From Punctularia strigosozonata HHB-11173 SS5 (taxonomy: Eukaryota; Basidiomycota; Agaricomycetes; Corticiales; Punctulariaceae): a DNA stretch of 64,000 nucleotides. Of this stretch, positions 34,820 through 45,296 are shown in pieces. The stretch lies in NCBI RefSeq assembly GCF_000264995.1, contig NW_006767453.1, forward strand, positions 16,272-80,271, read 5' to 3'. The position numbers and the translations under genes are program-made. The first letter of the stretch is position 1, and each line of letters starts with the position of its first letter. A model generated the notes under the pieces. It made no database searches. It was not told the DNA's origin and saw only the letters and a program-made list of their open reading frames with translations.

Positions 34820-35663
34820 ATGCAAAACTCTCAGCGAGCGATCACACCTCCTACTTACGAGGAATACCTTCAAGCTTGGGACATCCCACTCGCCCACGAT
34901 TTCTTGACGGCCACGGAAGTATCCTCTGACCCTTGGCATATTCGAAACATCAATAACTCTCCTACCATTGCCTCTCAATATCCGCAACTAGTATCTCCCG
35001 CTCCCGTACAGGCGGCAACCAGCATTTCGAACGCTCGTAACCTTGAAGCACCCTACCTTCACCGCCCTGCCCAGGCTCAGCCTTGGGATACGCAACGTGT
35101 GGTAGGCGCCATTGCACGCTTGCCCCTGAGCGTCGAATCCAATGGACTGACGTCGAGCGCTGATAAACCGAGGTGCGTTACTATATATGTGGCTGCCCAC
35201 CCGTGCGCCTTGTCTCACGCGGAGCCATCCACTACTAGGACGTCAATCGATCAAGCACCGTTATCTTCTCCTCGCCCTATCTCCACGTCCTCGGGCGATG
35301 ACCAGCCCAAGCGTCATCGGTGTGCATTTCCGAACTGCACCAGGACGTTCAGCAGGCAAGCGGATGCCGCACGCCACCACCGGCAGGTTCATCAGAACAA
35401 GCGCGTCAACTGCTTGATATGCTCAGCCGACTTCCAACGGCCGTACCAGCTCACGAAACATGGTACGCGTGTCGTCTGCATTTGCCAGTCCCAACGCAGA
35501 TAACACTTGATTGCTCCTTGCAGAGCGGGAGAATCATACAATCGACAAGCTTGAACCCCGAAAGGCCAAACCGTCTCGGCCCACGCGCACCTCGTCGCGC
35601 GCGAGACGATTTCCAACGACGCGCTCGCTGGACCTGCCGCCATTTCCACCATCAGAGGTGTGA
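34820..35663 (+). CDS. C2H2 zinc-finger protein, subtype C, member 1
   Basis: Three exons (34820-35172, 35239-35462, 35524-35663) give 238 residues. The N-terminal region is Ser/Pro/Ala-rich and opens with TYEEYLQAWDIPLAHDFL. Finger 1 is CAFPNCTRTFSRQADAARHH... (C-x4-C-x12-H-x4-H). Finger 2, CLICSADFQRPYQLTKH, loses its frame at the last intron, and the final exon supplies ERENH, which completes C-x2-C-x12-H-x4-H. The C-terminus is basic (RPTRTSSRARRF). Exon phases (2,1) and the 140-nt last exon are identical in member 6 (51607-52389), so they are paralogues. A nuclear DNA-binding role is inferred from the fingers only. Confidence 0.75.
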
Positions 35664-37630
35664 TTCATATTGTCCGGCCTTATTCACGAGACGCCTCGCC
35701 TCGCACTTGCACTCCGCTCTACTCCAGTATTGCCGTGAAAGGGTAAAATGCGGTTCTTCGCCCCTCCCCGAGGATATCTCCTCCTTGCATCGCCCAATGA
35801 TTTATTGCCTGTTTTCTCATGAAAGTCGTTCGAGGTCGTGATTCTTCGTCATTCAATTCCCCAATCGTCACTTTTTCGCTTGTATCAGCCCCGTGGGCGC
35901 GCATCTCATGCGCATTTGCCATATTAATGTTCGAATATTTTACTTAACCGCAAGACCGTCGACCATTGTTTCACAGAAGTCACGCATTGCAGTTCGGAAA
36001 GGTAAACATAGACACATATGAACCGTGCAGTGTTTTACAATGAATGTGACCAGCAACTAACTTAGATATAAGTTACAGGGTGGCAAACAAAGAAGGGGAC
36101 AGGTTTTGTCGTCGAAGCGTCGATTTAGACCTGACGCGACCATGCAATACGACGGCAGGGAATAAGCTCGCCGAAGATGGCCGCCATGGCCGTTGCGAGA
36201 CGCGTGCGAGAGTGTTGTGTTGGCGATTATATTCTCCTGTAGATAATGCGCGTCGCGACGAGGTGCCGGTTGACGTATCGGCAGAGGCCTGTCAATATTG
36301 TGAGCGGTGCTCAGATATCCTGAATGCCATGGAATAGCTTACCTTCATTGAGAGATACGTCTTGTTGTTGCCGGGTATGCATTCGTGAACCCGGTTGAGT
36401 CTCTACGAGCCGCCGGCAGCTCATCGTGGTTTCGGACTCTGCCGCGGGCCGGCAAGTCCAGAGCCACACGTGGGGCGACAAGGTTTGCCCATAGGCGGCG
36501 GGGGCCGGCAACGATGCGACATAGTTCAAATGAAAATGGCGCACGCCAGAGGCAAGAGAACAGGGGAATTGCAGAGGGCACGGATGGATCGGATGGTTGT
36601 TGCCAGCAAAGCCCGTTCCGAAGGCTTAAGAGCACTCAGCCGCATGAATATGAACTCTTGCGTCCGCCGAGCGCCAAAAGAACGCGCCATGCGTAAGAGA
36701 TCCGGGAGAGCAGCGCCATCGACGCCAACGCCAGCGGCGCAGTGAGCAAGCCTAATATGAGCCCTCAACACGTGTAACTGAACCGGTTGGCGCCAGCGAA
36801 GGATGCGAGTGGCGTGGGTCCGCCGGGAACAGAAGGGCTTCTCATTGGACTTCGTTGATCCATTCATACGCCCATCCCATATTAGCCCCGCTTTCAGCTG
36901 CTCGTCTTCATCCAATGCTTACTGGCGTGCTCATACTGAGAGGCGGCTGTCTTGCCAACAAGGAGTTTCACAAAACGCAAGCACCTCACGACCCGCGAGC
37001 GAAACGTGTTCGCCTGTGTTCGGGAGCACAGGTTCTCCCCCATATTATGGGCGCTTAGATCCGCTGCAATTCTACACTGAAGATTCCCCGCAACCCCGGT
37101 CCGACTCTGGCGCGTGTTTGCTATCGTGTCTGTCCGATTTGCCTGTCGCGACGTGCATGGGAACGTGCCCACCGGCGGTAACAAGACAAGGCAACGATGC
37201 ATGGGACGGACATGCCGATGTCATACTACCTTTACTGCCACGCGGTGCTCCTCCGGCGCTGGCGTACACCAGCGGAGCGCAGGTCATCTATCCTGGCAAG
37301 GCCGTTCTCAAGTTGTGCGGCGCCGTACTGTACGCTCAGAGCAAAACGGAGCGCAGTCGAAGCACGTCACCAATCCGGCAAGGCTGTTGCCAGCGTCACC
37401 AGGCTTTGCTGTTCAGAAAGCGCAACTCGCCTACCCTCAGAGTATGTCGTGTCGGTGAAAGTGCCTTATCCTGCATTGGGAGATGAAGCTGCAACAACAA
37501 TCCTCATCTCCGGAGTGAACGGGATCTGAAGTGCGCTCCCCTTCTGCCATGTCTCAGGTACTGGAGATAAACTGAGATCCTAGAAATATATGCAAGTGCA
37601 GTATAGAAACCCAATAATGTAGCAGTATGT
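35664..37630. other. Mostly gene-free; one unexplained open frame
   Basis: A 227-codon ATG-led plus-strand frame at 36803-37486 is Cys/Ser-rich and without known motifs. It could be coding or chance. Nothing else is convincing. Confidence 0.35.
36803..37486 (+). CDS. Hypothetical open frame, unrecognised
   Basis: Single open frame of 227 residues starting at an ATG. It has several short Cys clusters (LLSCLSDLPVATCMGTC) and no signal peptide, membrane segment or domain I can name. It ends 144 bp before the stop of the disulfide isomerase, which is on the other strand. Codon use is unremarkable, and introns are absent, unlike every confident gene here, so it may be spurious. Confidence 0.2.
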   Translation: MRVAWVRREQKGFSLDFVDPFIRPSHISPAFSCSSSSNAYWRAHTERRLSCQQGVSQNASTSRPASETCSPVFGSTGSPPYYGRLDPLQFYTEDSPQPRSDSGACLLSCLSDLPVATCMGTCPPAVTRQGNDAWDGHADVILPLLPRGAPPALAYTSGAQVIYPGKAVLKLCGAVLYAQSKTERSRSTSPIRQGCCQRHQALLFRKRNSPTLRVCRVGESALSCIGR

Positions 37631-39140
37631 TCACAGTTCGTCCTTGACATGAGACTCTGTCGTAGGAGTGCTCTCCGCCTCCGGAGCAGCGGGCTCGCCG
37701 GTCGCCTTCTCTTCCACCACCTGAGGTTCAGCTGCGCTCTCCGCAGCCGGTTCCGGCGCATCCGCCACAACACTCGGATCGGCCTCAGCTGTCTCAGTGG
37801 CCTTCGCCGCACCCGCATCTGGGGTCTTGGGCCTCGCCTTCTCCTCCTGCTTCTTCGCCGCCTTCTCCTCGCTGCTCTCGGGCTCGCCGTCCTTCTTCTT
37901 CAAGTACTGCCCGCCCATCACGCCCGCGTAGCCGTTCGTGGAGTGAAAGTCCGCCCCGGCGCCGTTCAGCACCGCCTTCTCGAAGTCGATGAGGTCCGAG
38001 AAGCCGCCGTGCGCGAGCGCGATGCGCTGCGCCTCCTGCTTGCGCTGGATCTCGAGCTCCTCGTCCGAGACGACGTACTCCTCCGCAGCTGCCTCCTTGT
38101 TCGCGATCGTCAGGTCGGCGGTGCCGTCCAAGACCGAGTCGAAGAACTTGGACAGCGAGTCGAGTTTCAAGATGCCTGCATAGTGCCGCGTCAGGAAGCG
38201 AGTCGATGTAAAATGTAAAGAGTGGATGATAACTCACCCTCGAAGCGGACGTATTCTGTCTGCCCTGGAGGGTAGATCAGCACCTTCGCCTGATCCCTCT
38301 CGCCGGCCTCCAGGCCCATCGACACGGAACTCTTTCCCTTGCGATCGCGATGGCTCGCGAAGAGGATGTCCTTTCCATATTTGACGCTCAAGACCTGCCA
38401 CAGCAGCGGGATTTTCTTGTCTTTGGTCAGGAGAAGCGCCCGGGGTTTGTCTACATCCTATACGGCCCCTGTCAGCTACAGCGTACTTGAACCACAAAAG
38501 CATATCGTACAGTGTTTTTCCACCCAGGAATATCATCGACGTTGTAGAGCTTCTTCACGGAGTGCGGTATCCGTCTTGATACCCAATAGAAGAACGCGCT
38601 CGCGGTCCGTTCCTGGCCATCAAACTCCATGGGAGGCGCCTTTCCACCTCGAGGGAAGAGCTGTTCGAGGTCCATGATCAGGGCATGCGACAAGAGAACG
38701 CGCGGTGGTGAAACTCCACCTTGACGGTAGGGAAGCCCTTCACGCCTTGCTCGGCGCACAACTTCTTGTTGGCCTGAGCATCGCAGTCGACGGCGTAGAA
38801 GGGAACGAGAGGATAGAGACCGAGTGCCGCCTTGCTGTACTCCGGCGCCATTCGTTGACAATGCTGAGCGCGGAAGACATGAGTGTGTGGGCGATCGCTC
38901 GATAGCTATGAATACATACCCCACACCAAGGCGCAACGAATGCCACTGCAGAGGTCGTCTATCGCCTGATCAGTGTCCAGATTTCATGTCGAGGACGTCG
39001 ACGCTCACGTTCTGCTTCATGACCTTCCTAAACTCCTTGGGTCCGATCTGCTTCACCACCGTATCCTTCGGGAATAGCGCAGCCGACACGAAGGTCGGCG
39101 CGACAAGCAGCGCGAGCATCAACAGATTCCTTAGCCCCAT
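37631..39140 (-). CDS. ER protein disulfide isomerase (Mpd1/P5-like)
   Basis: Six exons (39140-39009, 38958-38920, 38863-38720, 38660-38511, 38457-38238, 38175-37631) give 409 residues. A signal peptide (LLMLALLVAPTFVSAA) precedes one thioredoxin domain. The active site WCGHC at about 55-59 is split by an intron between WCG and HC. PEYSKAALGLYPLVPFYAV and the cis-Pro segment VKGFPTVKLF follow. The second half (KPRALLLTKDKKIPLLW, ILFASHRDRKG) looks like a thioredoxin fold without a CxxC. The C-terminus is acidic, Ala/Glu-rich, and ends HVKDEL, an ER-retrieval signal. The enzyme forms and shuffles disulfides in secretory proteins. It is a conserved gene isolated inside the zinc-finger region. 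Confidence 0.93.
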
Positions 39141-39869
39141 CGTTGTCGTTGTCGTCGTCGAGTCGTTGTCTCGAGCAGAGTCGAGCAGCGAGCGGTGTGC
39201 CAAGAACGAGCCGGTCGGGGCGCCATTATATGATCCCGAGGATGTGACACGTCAGTGTGAACTTCTGGTTGGCCGGCGCACAGGCGCATCGCTTGAGGCG
39301 TCCGGGGGTTACCACGGCTCCGCTTTCCCGATGACTTCAGCGCATCCCGGCGAGGTGGTACGGCCCACGGAGAGGATCGCCTGAGAGCTGCTCAGGTTCT
39401 CCTGTGAAGGCTTGCAACGTGTCCCAGAAAACCCTGGGACAGTGCCAATAAGTATATACCTTGAAGTGGACTTCGCAAACGGCTTTGTCATATGAGATAA
39501 GATACGTAATTGCGTTCCTTATAGATACAGAGCAGGTTGAGGAAATGCGGGCCTATGTGTCGACAAGTCCCCGGCGGGTTAGCATACATATTGTATAGAT
39601 GTCCGGAAGTTACGATAGCAAGCAACAGACAACACGGTTCGAGAGCATTGATGGGAGCGAACGAATAAATATGCGAGTTTTAGGAATCGAGACGCTGAGG
39701 GGTCGCGGTAATCCTTCAGGAGTCGTAGAAGCCGTGAGGCTGGATCGATCGCAGGAAAATGTCAGATAGATGATCTTGTGATCTTGACAGAATACTTGAG
39801 CAAGGAATTACGAGAATGGAGGTGGCGAAGGGAGCGGATAGTAACTTGAGGGGGCGGGAGCGTATGGGA
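39141..39869. other. Gene-free gap
   Basis: Holds the isomerase promoter and the 3' flank of the zinc-finger gene at 39870. No gene seen. Confidence 0.5.
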
Positions 39870-40908
39870 CTACGAAGTGCTTCTCCCGTCCTGGCAGATC
39901 ATGTTAGTGAGGGAACTATATGACGGCGAGCACCTCACTGTGCTTGACCAGCTGATCCTTTCGCTGGAACAACCTGTTGCAGTCAAAGACGCCGCATCTG
40001 TACCTGCGACCTTTATGTACCTCGGCCTCGTGCCTCTTCCTGTCGCGAACACGATTGAAAGGTTTTCGGCAGTACTCGCAGATATGGGCGAGCCGAGGCG
40101 TGCCCAAGAATCCTGCGGTCGACATTGGTGCCTGAGGAACGGTGAAGGGGACGCTGTCTTGCGGTCTTGTGTATGATCCAGAAACCCACTCAGGCGCCTC
40201 CGGATACCTGGTGCCAACAATAATGTCGGTCGTGCAGACGCGCGCTCAAGAAGCATACTCACATAGGGGTGGACAACTGCAGTTGTTGAGGGTTCACTGC
40301 CTCCGTCGGCCACGCACTTGTGACCGGGTACCTGCAAGGGCGAGAAAACTAAATCGTAGATTACCGATACCTAGGGGTAACTCACTGATACGGCAATGCG
40401 AAGTTGTCTGCCGCAGGCCTGCTAATAATATCATCGTGGGGACAATATATGACAAGCGTGTGGTTCTCCAACGTACGCGTACGTGAAGTCTGAGAGGTTC
40501 TGTGGTCGAGGGATCGCCATTTCTCGGGCAGGGATCGCCGCGGTGGTTTGCGGCATGCTATAATATGCGGTGGTGGGATGAGATGGGTTGACGAATTGAC
40601 TAATCGAGGAATGAGCGGTCGTGCGCATGCGCGTTCGGATCTCGTACTCACGAAGGATATGGCTCGGATGCTGGTCGTTGTTCATGGGCATTGAACGTCG
40701 GGAACCCTCCATTTGGAGGAGATATACTCGCGTAACCCCCAGGATATGCGACATCTGGGACAGGCGTCGCGATGTGCGATGGACGCGTCGGCGAGTTGCG
40801 CGAGGTCTCCGAGAACCCGCCATCGAATTCATACCGGTCGATGCACCGATGGGAGTTCTTGAAGAAACAGCATGCACTACAAGCACAGTGGGGATTATGT
40901 CCTTCCAT
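39870..40908 (-). CDS. C2H2 zinc-finger protein, subtype B, member 2
   Basis: Six exons (40908-40652, 40599-40483, 40421-40386, 40331-40263, 40207-39934, 39890-39870) join in frame to 257 residues. The N-terminus carries a compact Cys motif, GHNPHCACSACCFF, like those of members 4 and 7. A long Pro/Ser/Thr/Tyr-rich middle follows. Finger 1 is CEYCRKPFNRVRDRKRHE... (C-x2-C-x12-H-x4-H). Finger 2, CGVFDCNRLFQRKDQLVKH, has only its first His: the final exon adds just DGRSTS, so this finger is incomplete as spliced. All three inner exon junctions are phase 2. Function unknown; DNA binding inferred. Confidence 0.72.
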
Positions 40909-43683
40909 GATGGAAGTGGAGCTATTGTGCCATCCGCCGGGGGGTTTGGGTAACACCGTCGGGTCTTATGCCCTCTCGACGATCCGAAACACGACCCATC
41001 CTCACGCACTCCGGTCGATTCTGCAGCGCCGCTCGGGAGAGGCAGAGCCAGAAGAAGGTGGCACCCGGGGGAAGGGGCGCCAGCGCCACATTGATCATGA
41101 CCGCTATGGAAGGGAGAGGCCGAACGAACGAAGTTCGTGGCGCGGGCGAGTATAGGGACGCCAATAGGGCCCGTAAGCAAACGGGGCCAACAGGCTGAAA
41201 GAACATGAAAATGGTAGGGGTAACGCCATGTACGTACACGGGGCGCGCGAGAGTGCACGCTCCGCCATTACGATCAGGTTCTTGGCGTACGGCGTAATTA
41301 TAATCATGCCGATACCCACCCCTGCTATTCAAGAATTTGGGTCAGGGAGAGGGTGTGGGAAGTAGCCGACTGTGCACGTGATCTAAATACATTGACGAAG
41401 AACTTAGGTTGGGAGACCGGCAGCGCGTGCCGCGTCATTAATTGGCAGACCTTCTTGAGGGACGGAACCGATCGCTCTGTCAATTGACTAGTTATGCAAC
41501 CTGCTGGAAGCACGATGCCTCGTGGGGCTTGCGGAATTGAACGGGGCGGGCCACCTCGTCGCTGGGTGCCGAATCAAGATGGCGCGCTCGCGATGCCTTT
41601 ACGACCAATCTTCTATACATACAACGGGTACAGCGCCCCCGGATAAGGCCGTTAGCGGGCGGGTCAAGGGCGACCTCGTCATCTCATCCGTTCTCCGGTC
41701 ATACTGTGAGATCCCGCGAAGCGTTCCATCCCGGCGTTCGTATCAGGCAAGCAGGCCATGCCCACCTACGTATCCCATCAGCTCAACATCGCGGATTCTG
41801 ATCCTTAGTCGCGGGCAGGTATGGATCGCACCGGATCCATGTCCAGATCCGCATTGGATACTTCGGCTTCATACTGTACTACACGCTGTACCTTCTATTG
41901 ACTGTTCTGCCTTAGCAACATACTCTGAGGCGTCAAGATTACCACGATCATTTGCGCATCTTGCGTACCTGCAGCGAGTACATTTCCGAACTCGTCGGCG
42001 TTCATTGATGCAAGATAGCTCGCACGTCGTGGTACACAACAAACAACATCGGGGTCAGATCGGGATGGCTGATGATCGCCAAGAGGAGCAACGAGAGCGC
42101 TCGGTGAGTATCGACGCGGGCACGCTCCCTCGGAACTGACCTGACCAATATACAACCATTTGCAACAAGCCTGAGCGCGGCGTGAAAAAAAGAGGTCACC
42201 TCCAGCTCGTCACCGTCACCACTATTGCATATCGACTTCATACAATGAGGAATGGAAGAAGACGCATTGCGCCGTGTTGCACACATGATACACGAGAAAG
42301 CGTTTCGATATCATCCTCGGAGGGCCGAAACTAAGCAGATTCCGCTTTGGTTCGTTTGTGATGATCATGATTTGTACGAGTTCGTACAATCAAACTGCTT
42401 AGTAATAGTACATCGTGGGCGCGGCATACACGCGACGATTGACACGCGTTGTGGCGCAGTAGAGATAAGTAAGTACTTATTTCCTACAGCTCTCGCATAT
42501 TCTTTGGTTGTACCCTCTTTTGTCATATCACCTGGGGCATCCATTTGCATGAGAGCGAACTCGAACTGCGGGCTACGAGTTGCGGGATCATCGATCAGGT
42601 GTATCTGGCAGTGTGACACGTCACACGCGCACGTAAGCGCCGGGTCTTCGCAATGCAAATACTTACTACGAAATACAGTAAGTACGATTCTACGAAGCAG
42701 TCCGTAGTAGTCTCCGGGCGGATACAGAGTATGTTGATTTCTGAGATATGAGCATTCGCATCTCGCTGGTCGTCAAGTCGACTTCAGCGCGGCCGGTAAG
42801 CCGAACACCCGCTTTGTCCGCAGAACATGTCATCTAACACCGTGCTATCAGCTCAGTTGCACCCACGTACTGCAAGCCCATTGGCCAACCCTGGCCACAA
42901 GACTCAAGACTGTCAAACCATGGTAGACATCGTATACTCTGGACAGACGGTTACTCCCACCTCGGCTGGCTCATCAGGATCGTTCTAGTTGTAAGTCGAC
43001 CGAAAGAGCATTGGTGTGATCTTTGCGTCGGTTTCAATGGCCATTGTAGCTGACCACTACAACTCTGAGCAGAACAGACGACGGGACTGTCGTCTATCAA
43101 AGGGGTATACGGACACGTCCATCAAATGGTGCATCAAACGGTGCGGGACCGAGAATAGATTACTATGTGAGCTATTCAGCAATTGGGAAAGGAATGTAAC
43201 GCAGAGGTCGTTCCCATAGGTTATGTGCGTTGAATATTGGTACCAAGCGCGTTCAAATCCGGAGCCCTGATCTTTCACCCCCAACCCTACCCCACAATGT
43301 GGCGGTCCCCCCCTCCTCATGCTCGGACCGTCGCGCCACAGGCCAGGTTCATCGCCAGGGTCCGTTCATGGCAATTTTCTCGGCCATGGACTGCGTGTCG
43401 GTTGTCGCCATGGCGCTACCATGCTTATCCTGATGCCCCTCGGATCGGGGGTGTGCACGAAGTGGGGAAAGGTCCGCCTGAATTTGGCTCTCTCTCTATC
43501 TAGAATGGTTCATTCACATTTCCCAACCCAACATATACCCTGAGAGAAGCTCATCACAACACGATTGCAGGGCACACCCCACGTGGCAAGCTATGTAGCT
43601 CCTCTGGCCTCTTGGATGGACCGCGCCATAAAAACACAGGATCCGAGTCTGTACCTCTCGGTCTCTACGATTGTCCACCCACG
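40909..43683. other. Gene-free or unrecognised stretch
   Basis: No supported gene. A minus-strand frame near 42365-42658 begins with a CxC-like cluster (LTCACDVSHC) that vaguely recalls the N-terminus of the subtype B zinc-finger genes, but it has no ATG and no fingers downstream. Confidence 0.4.
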
Positions 43684-45296
43684 ATGCACCCGTTTGGATC
43701 TTCCCGGCCGTGTCAAGCACCAGCTGCAAGCGACAGGCGCGACTCGCAAGCTGTCTGGCTCCGTCAGGGATCCTCCGTCTTAGGCCACCGACCCTACCTT
43801 TGTGCAACGCCGCCTTACAACATCGACGTTCAAGAGTCGGACCAGTCCGTCGGCGGCCAAGATATCATCTCCCTCTCCGCTTCCCTCTGCGCTCTCGCGA
43901 CTCCATCCCGCGACCTCGCGGTTCCCAGGACGTACGACCACTACGTGCCTGCCCAAGCTGAACCCTCCTACCCTCTCACAACGCCGCCTTATAGCCTAGC
44001 GGCTCATATGGTGTATCCGCCCGCCCTCGATTTTAGCGTCCCTAATCAGCCATACTGTCCCGCGACGCCAGTCCACGTCTCGGCGGTTCCTTCACGATAT
44101 ACTCCCGAAGAATTTACTCCAGCTAACCCCTCCTACCCTCCTGCGACGCCGCCCGGCCGGGATCCCGCCCTCCCCAACCAGCCATACCTTCCCAGGCTGT
44201 CATCCTACAACGAGACAATTCCTTCGCGATATGCTCCCCAAGCATCTTCCTCGGCCACCCCGTTTTACCCTCCAGTGATGCTGCATCAAAGCACTCCGAC
44301 TCATATGCCGTACCCGCCTGCTCCCGACCCTGCCCTCCCGACCCCGCCATACTGTCCCGCGGTCTCATCCCGGAACACGGCGGCTCTCCCGCGACCTGCT
44401 CTTCAAGCGTCTATCCCAGCTGCCCCGTCCTACCCTTCCGCATTGCCGCCTCACACCACCGCAACTCATATATCGCACCTGCCCGCCTCCGACCTCGCCT
44501 TCCCTAACCCATACTGTCTCTCGGTGCCATCCCACAACGCGAAGGCTCCTGAGCGGTGCGGTCTCCAAGCGTCTTCTGCAGCTGCCCCGTCTTACCATCC
44601 CGCAACGCCGTCTCATAGCATCGCTGCTCTTACATTGTACCAGCGTGCACTTGTGCCTGCCCTCTCTACTCCATCGCAATCTCTTGCGATGCCATCCCAC
44701 AACGCTGCATTTCCGTCGTCGTATGCGCCTCAAGTGCCTACCCGAGTCGCACCGTACTGCAGCTTCACGACATTGCCGCACGACACGCCGCGCGAGGTCA
44801 CTCCGGTGTCGAAATTACTTCCTGAACAACCTTCGTACGTTCGCGTTATGTATATGCGAGCTGGAGGCGAGACTGATGGTGGCCCTACAGTCCGCCGAGC
44901 CAATTGTTACGTCCCTCGACTGAGACAGTTCTTGCCCCCCTTTCGAAAGCCGCACGCAGATCAGGGTGAGTCCTCGGGAGAATCAACGATGCACGATCTC
45001 AGTGTGTAACAGAACCCGGATCGTTCCCGATCCTACGCTACTCCCCGACGCTCGACTTTCGTGCCCATTCGATGGATGCGGGCATACCTACAAGATGAAA
45101 AAAGAGTATCTCCGTCATCACAGAGAGAGGCATTCAGGGCAGCCTCTTTTACGCTGCTCGTGCGGAAAGACCTTTGCTCGTAGGTACCAGCGGGACAACC
45201 ACTGTGAGCATCGCTTCAACTGCCTACGTCCACTTGTTGATCGTTCTCCTGCTAGTGAAAATCTCGCGGCACCAAATCACAAACGGAACATTCTGA
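43684..45296 (+). CDS. C2H2 zinc-finger protein with Pro-rich repeats, subtype A, member 3
   Basis: Three exons (43684-44965, 45003-45203, 45256-45296) give about 507 residues if the ATG at 43684 is the start; an upstream exon cannot be excluded. Residues about 96-357 are five degenerate units of about 55 residues rich in Pro, Tyr, Ala and Ser (YPPATPP..., PYCPA, APQAS). Finger 1 is CPFDGCGHTYKMKKEYLRHH... (C-x4-C-x12-H-x4-H). Finger 2 is CSCGKTFARRYQRDNH. The last intron follows that His in phase 1, and the final exon provides a further His (LKISRH). DPTLLPDARLSC before finger 1 matches members 5 and 8. Intron 1 would be only 37 nt, the weakest point of the model. Confidence 0.68.
43969..44754 (+). 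repeat. Coding tandem repeat, about 165-bp period
   Basis: Five diverged copies inside exon 1 of the zinc-finger gene, four of 54-55 residues and one of about 44. Each contains a variant of Y-P-P-A-x-P-P, then a PALPNxPYCPA-type core and a SRYAPQAS-type end. Confidence 0.7.

Noticed and set aside
37649-38218. 189-codon plus-strand open frame
   Set aside because: Antisense to the acidic tail of the disulfide isomerase, whose KDEL end and exon joins are convincing.
42365-42658. N-terminal Cys module (LTCACDVSHC) of a further subtype B gene
   Set aside because: No ATG in frame, spacing differs from the H-x3-C-x-C-x2-C pattern and no finger exon follows.
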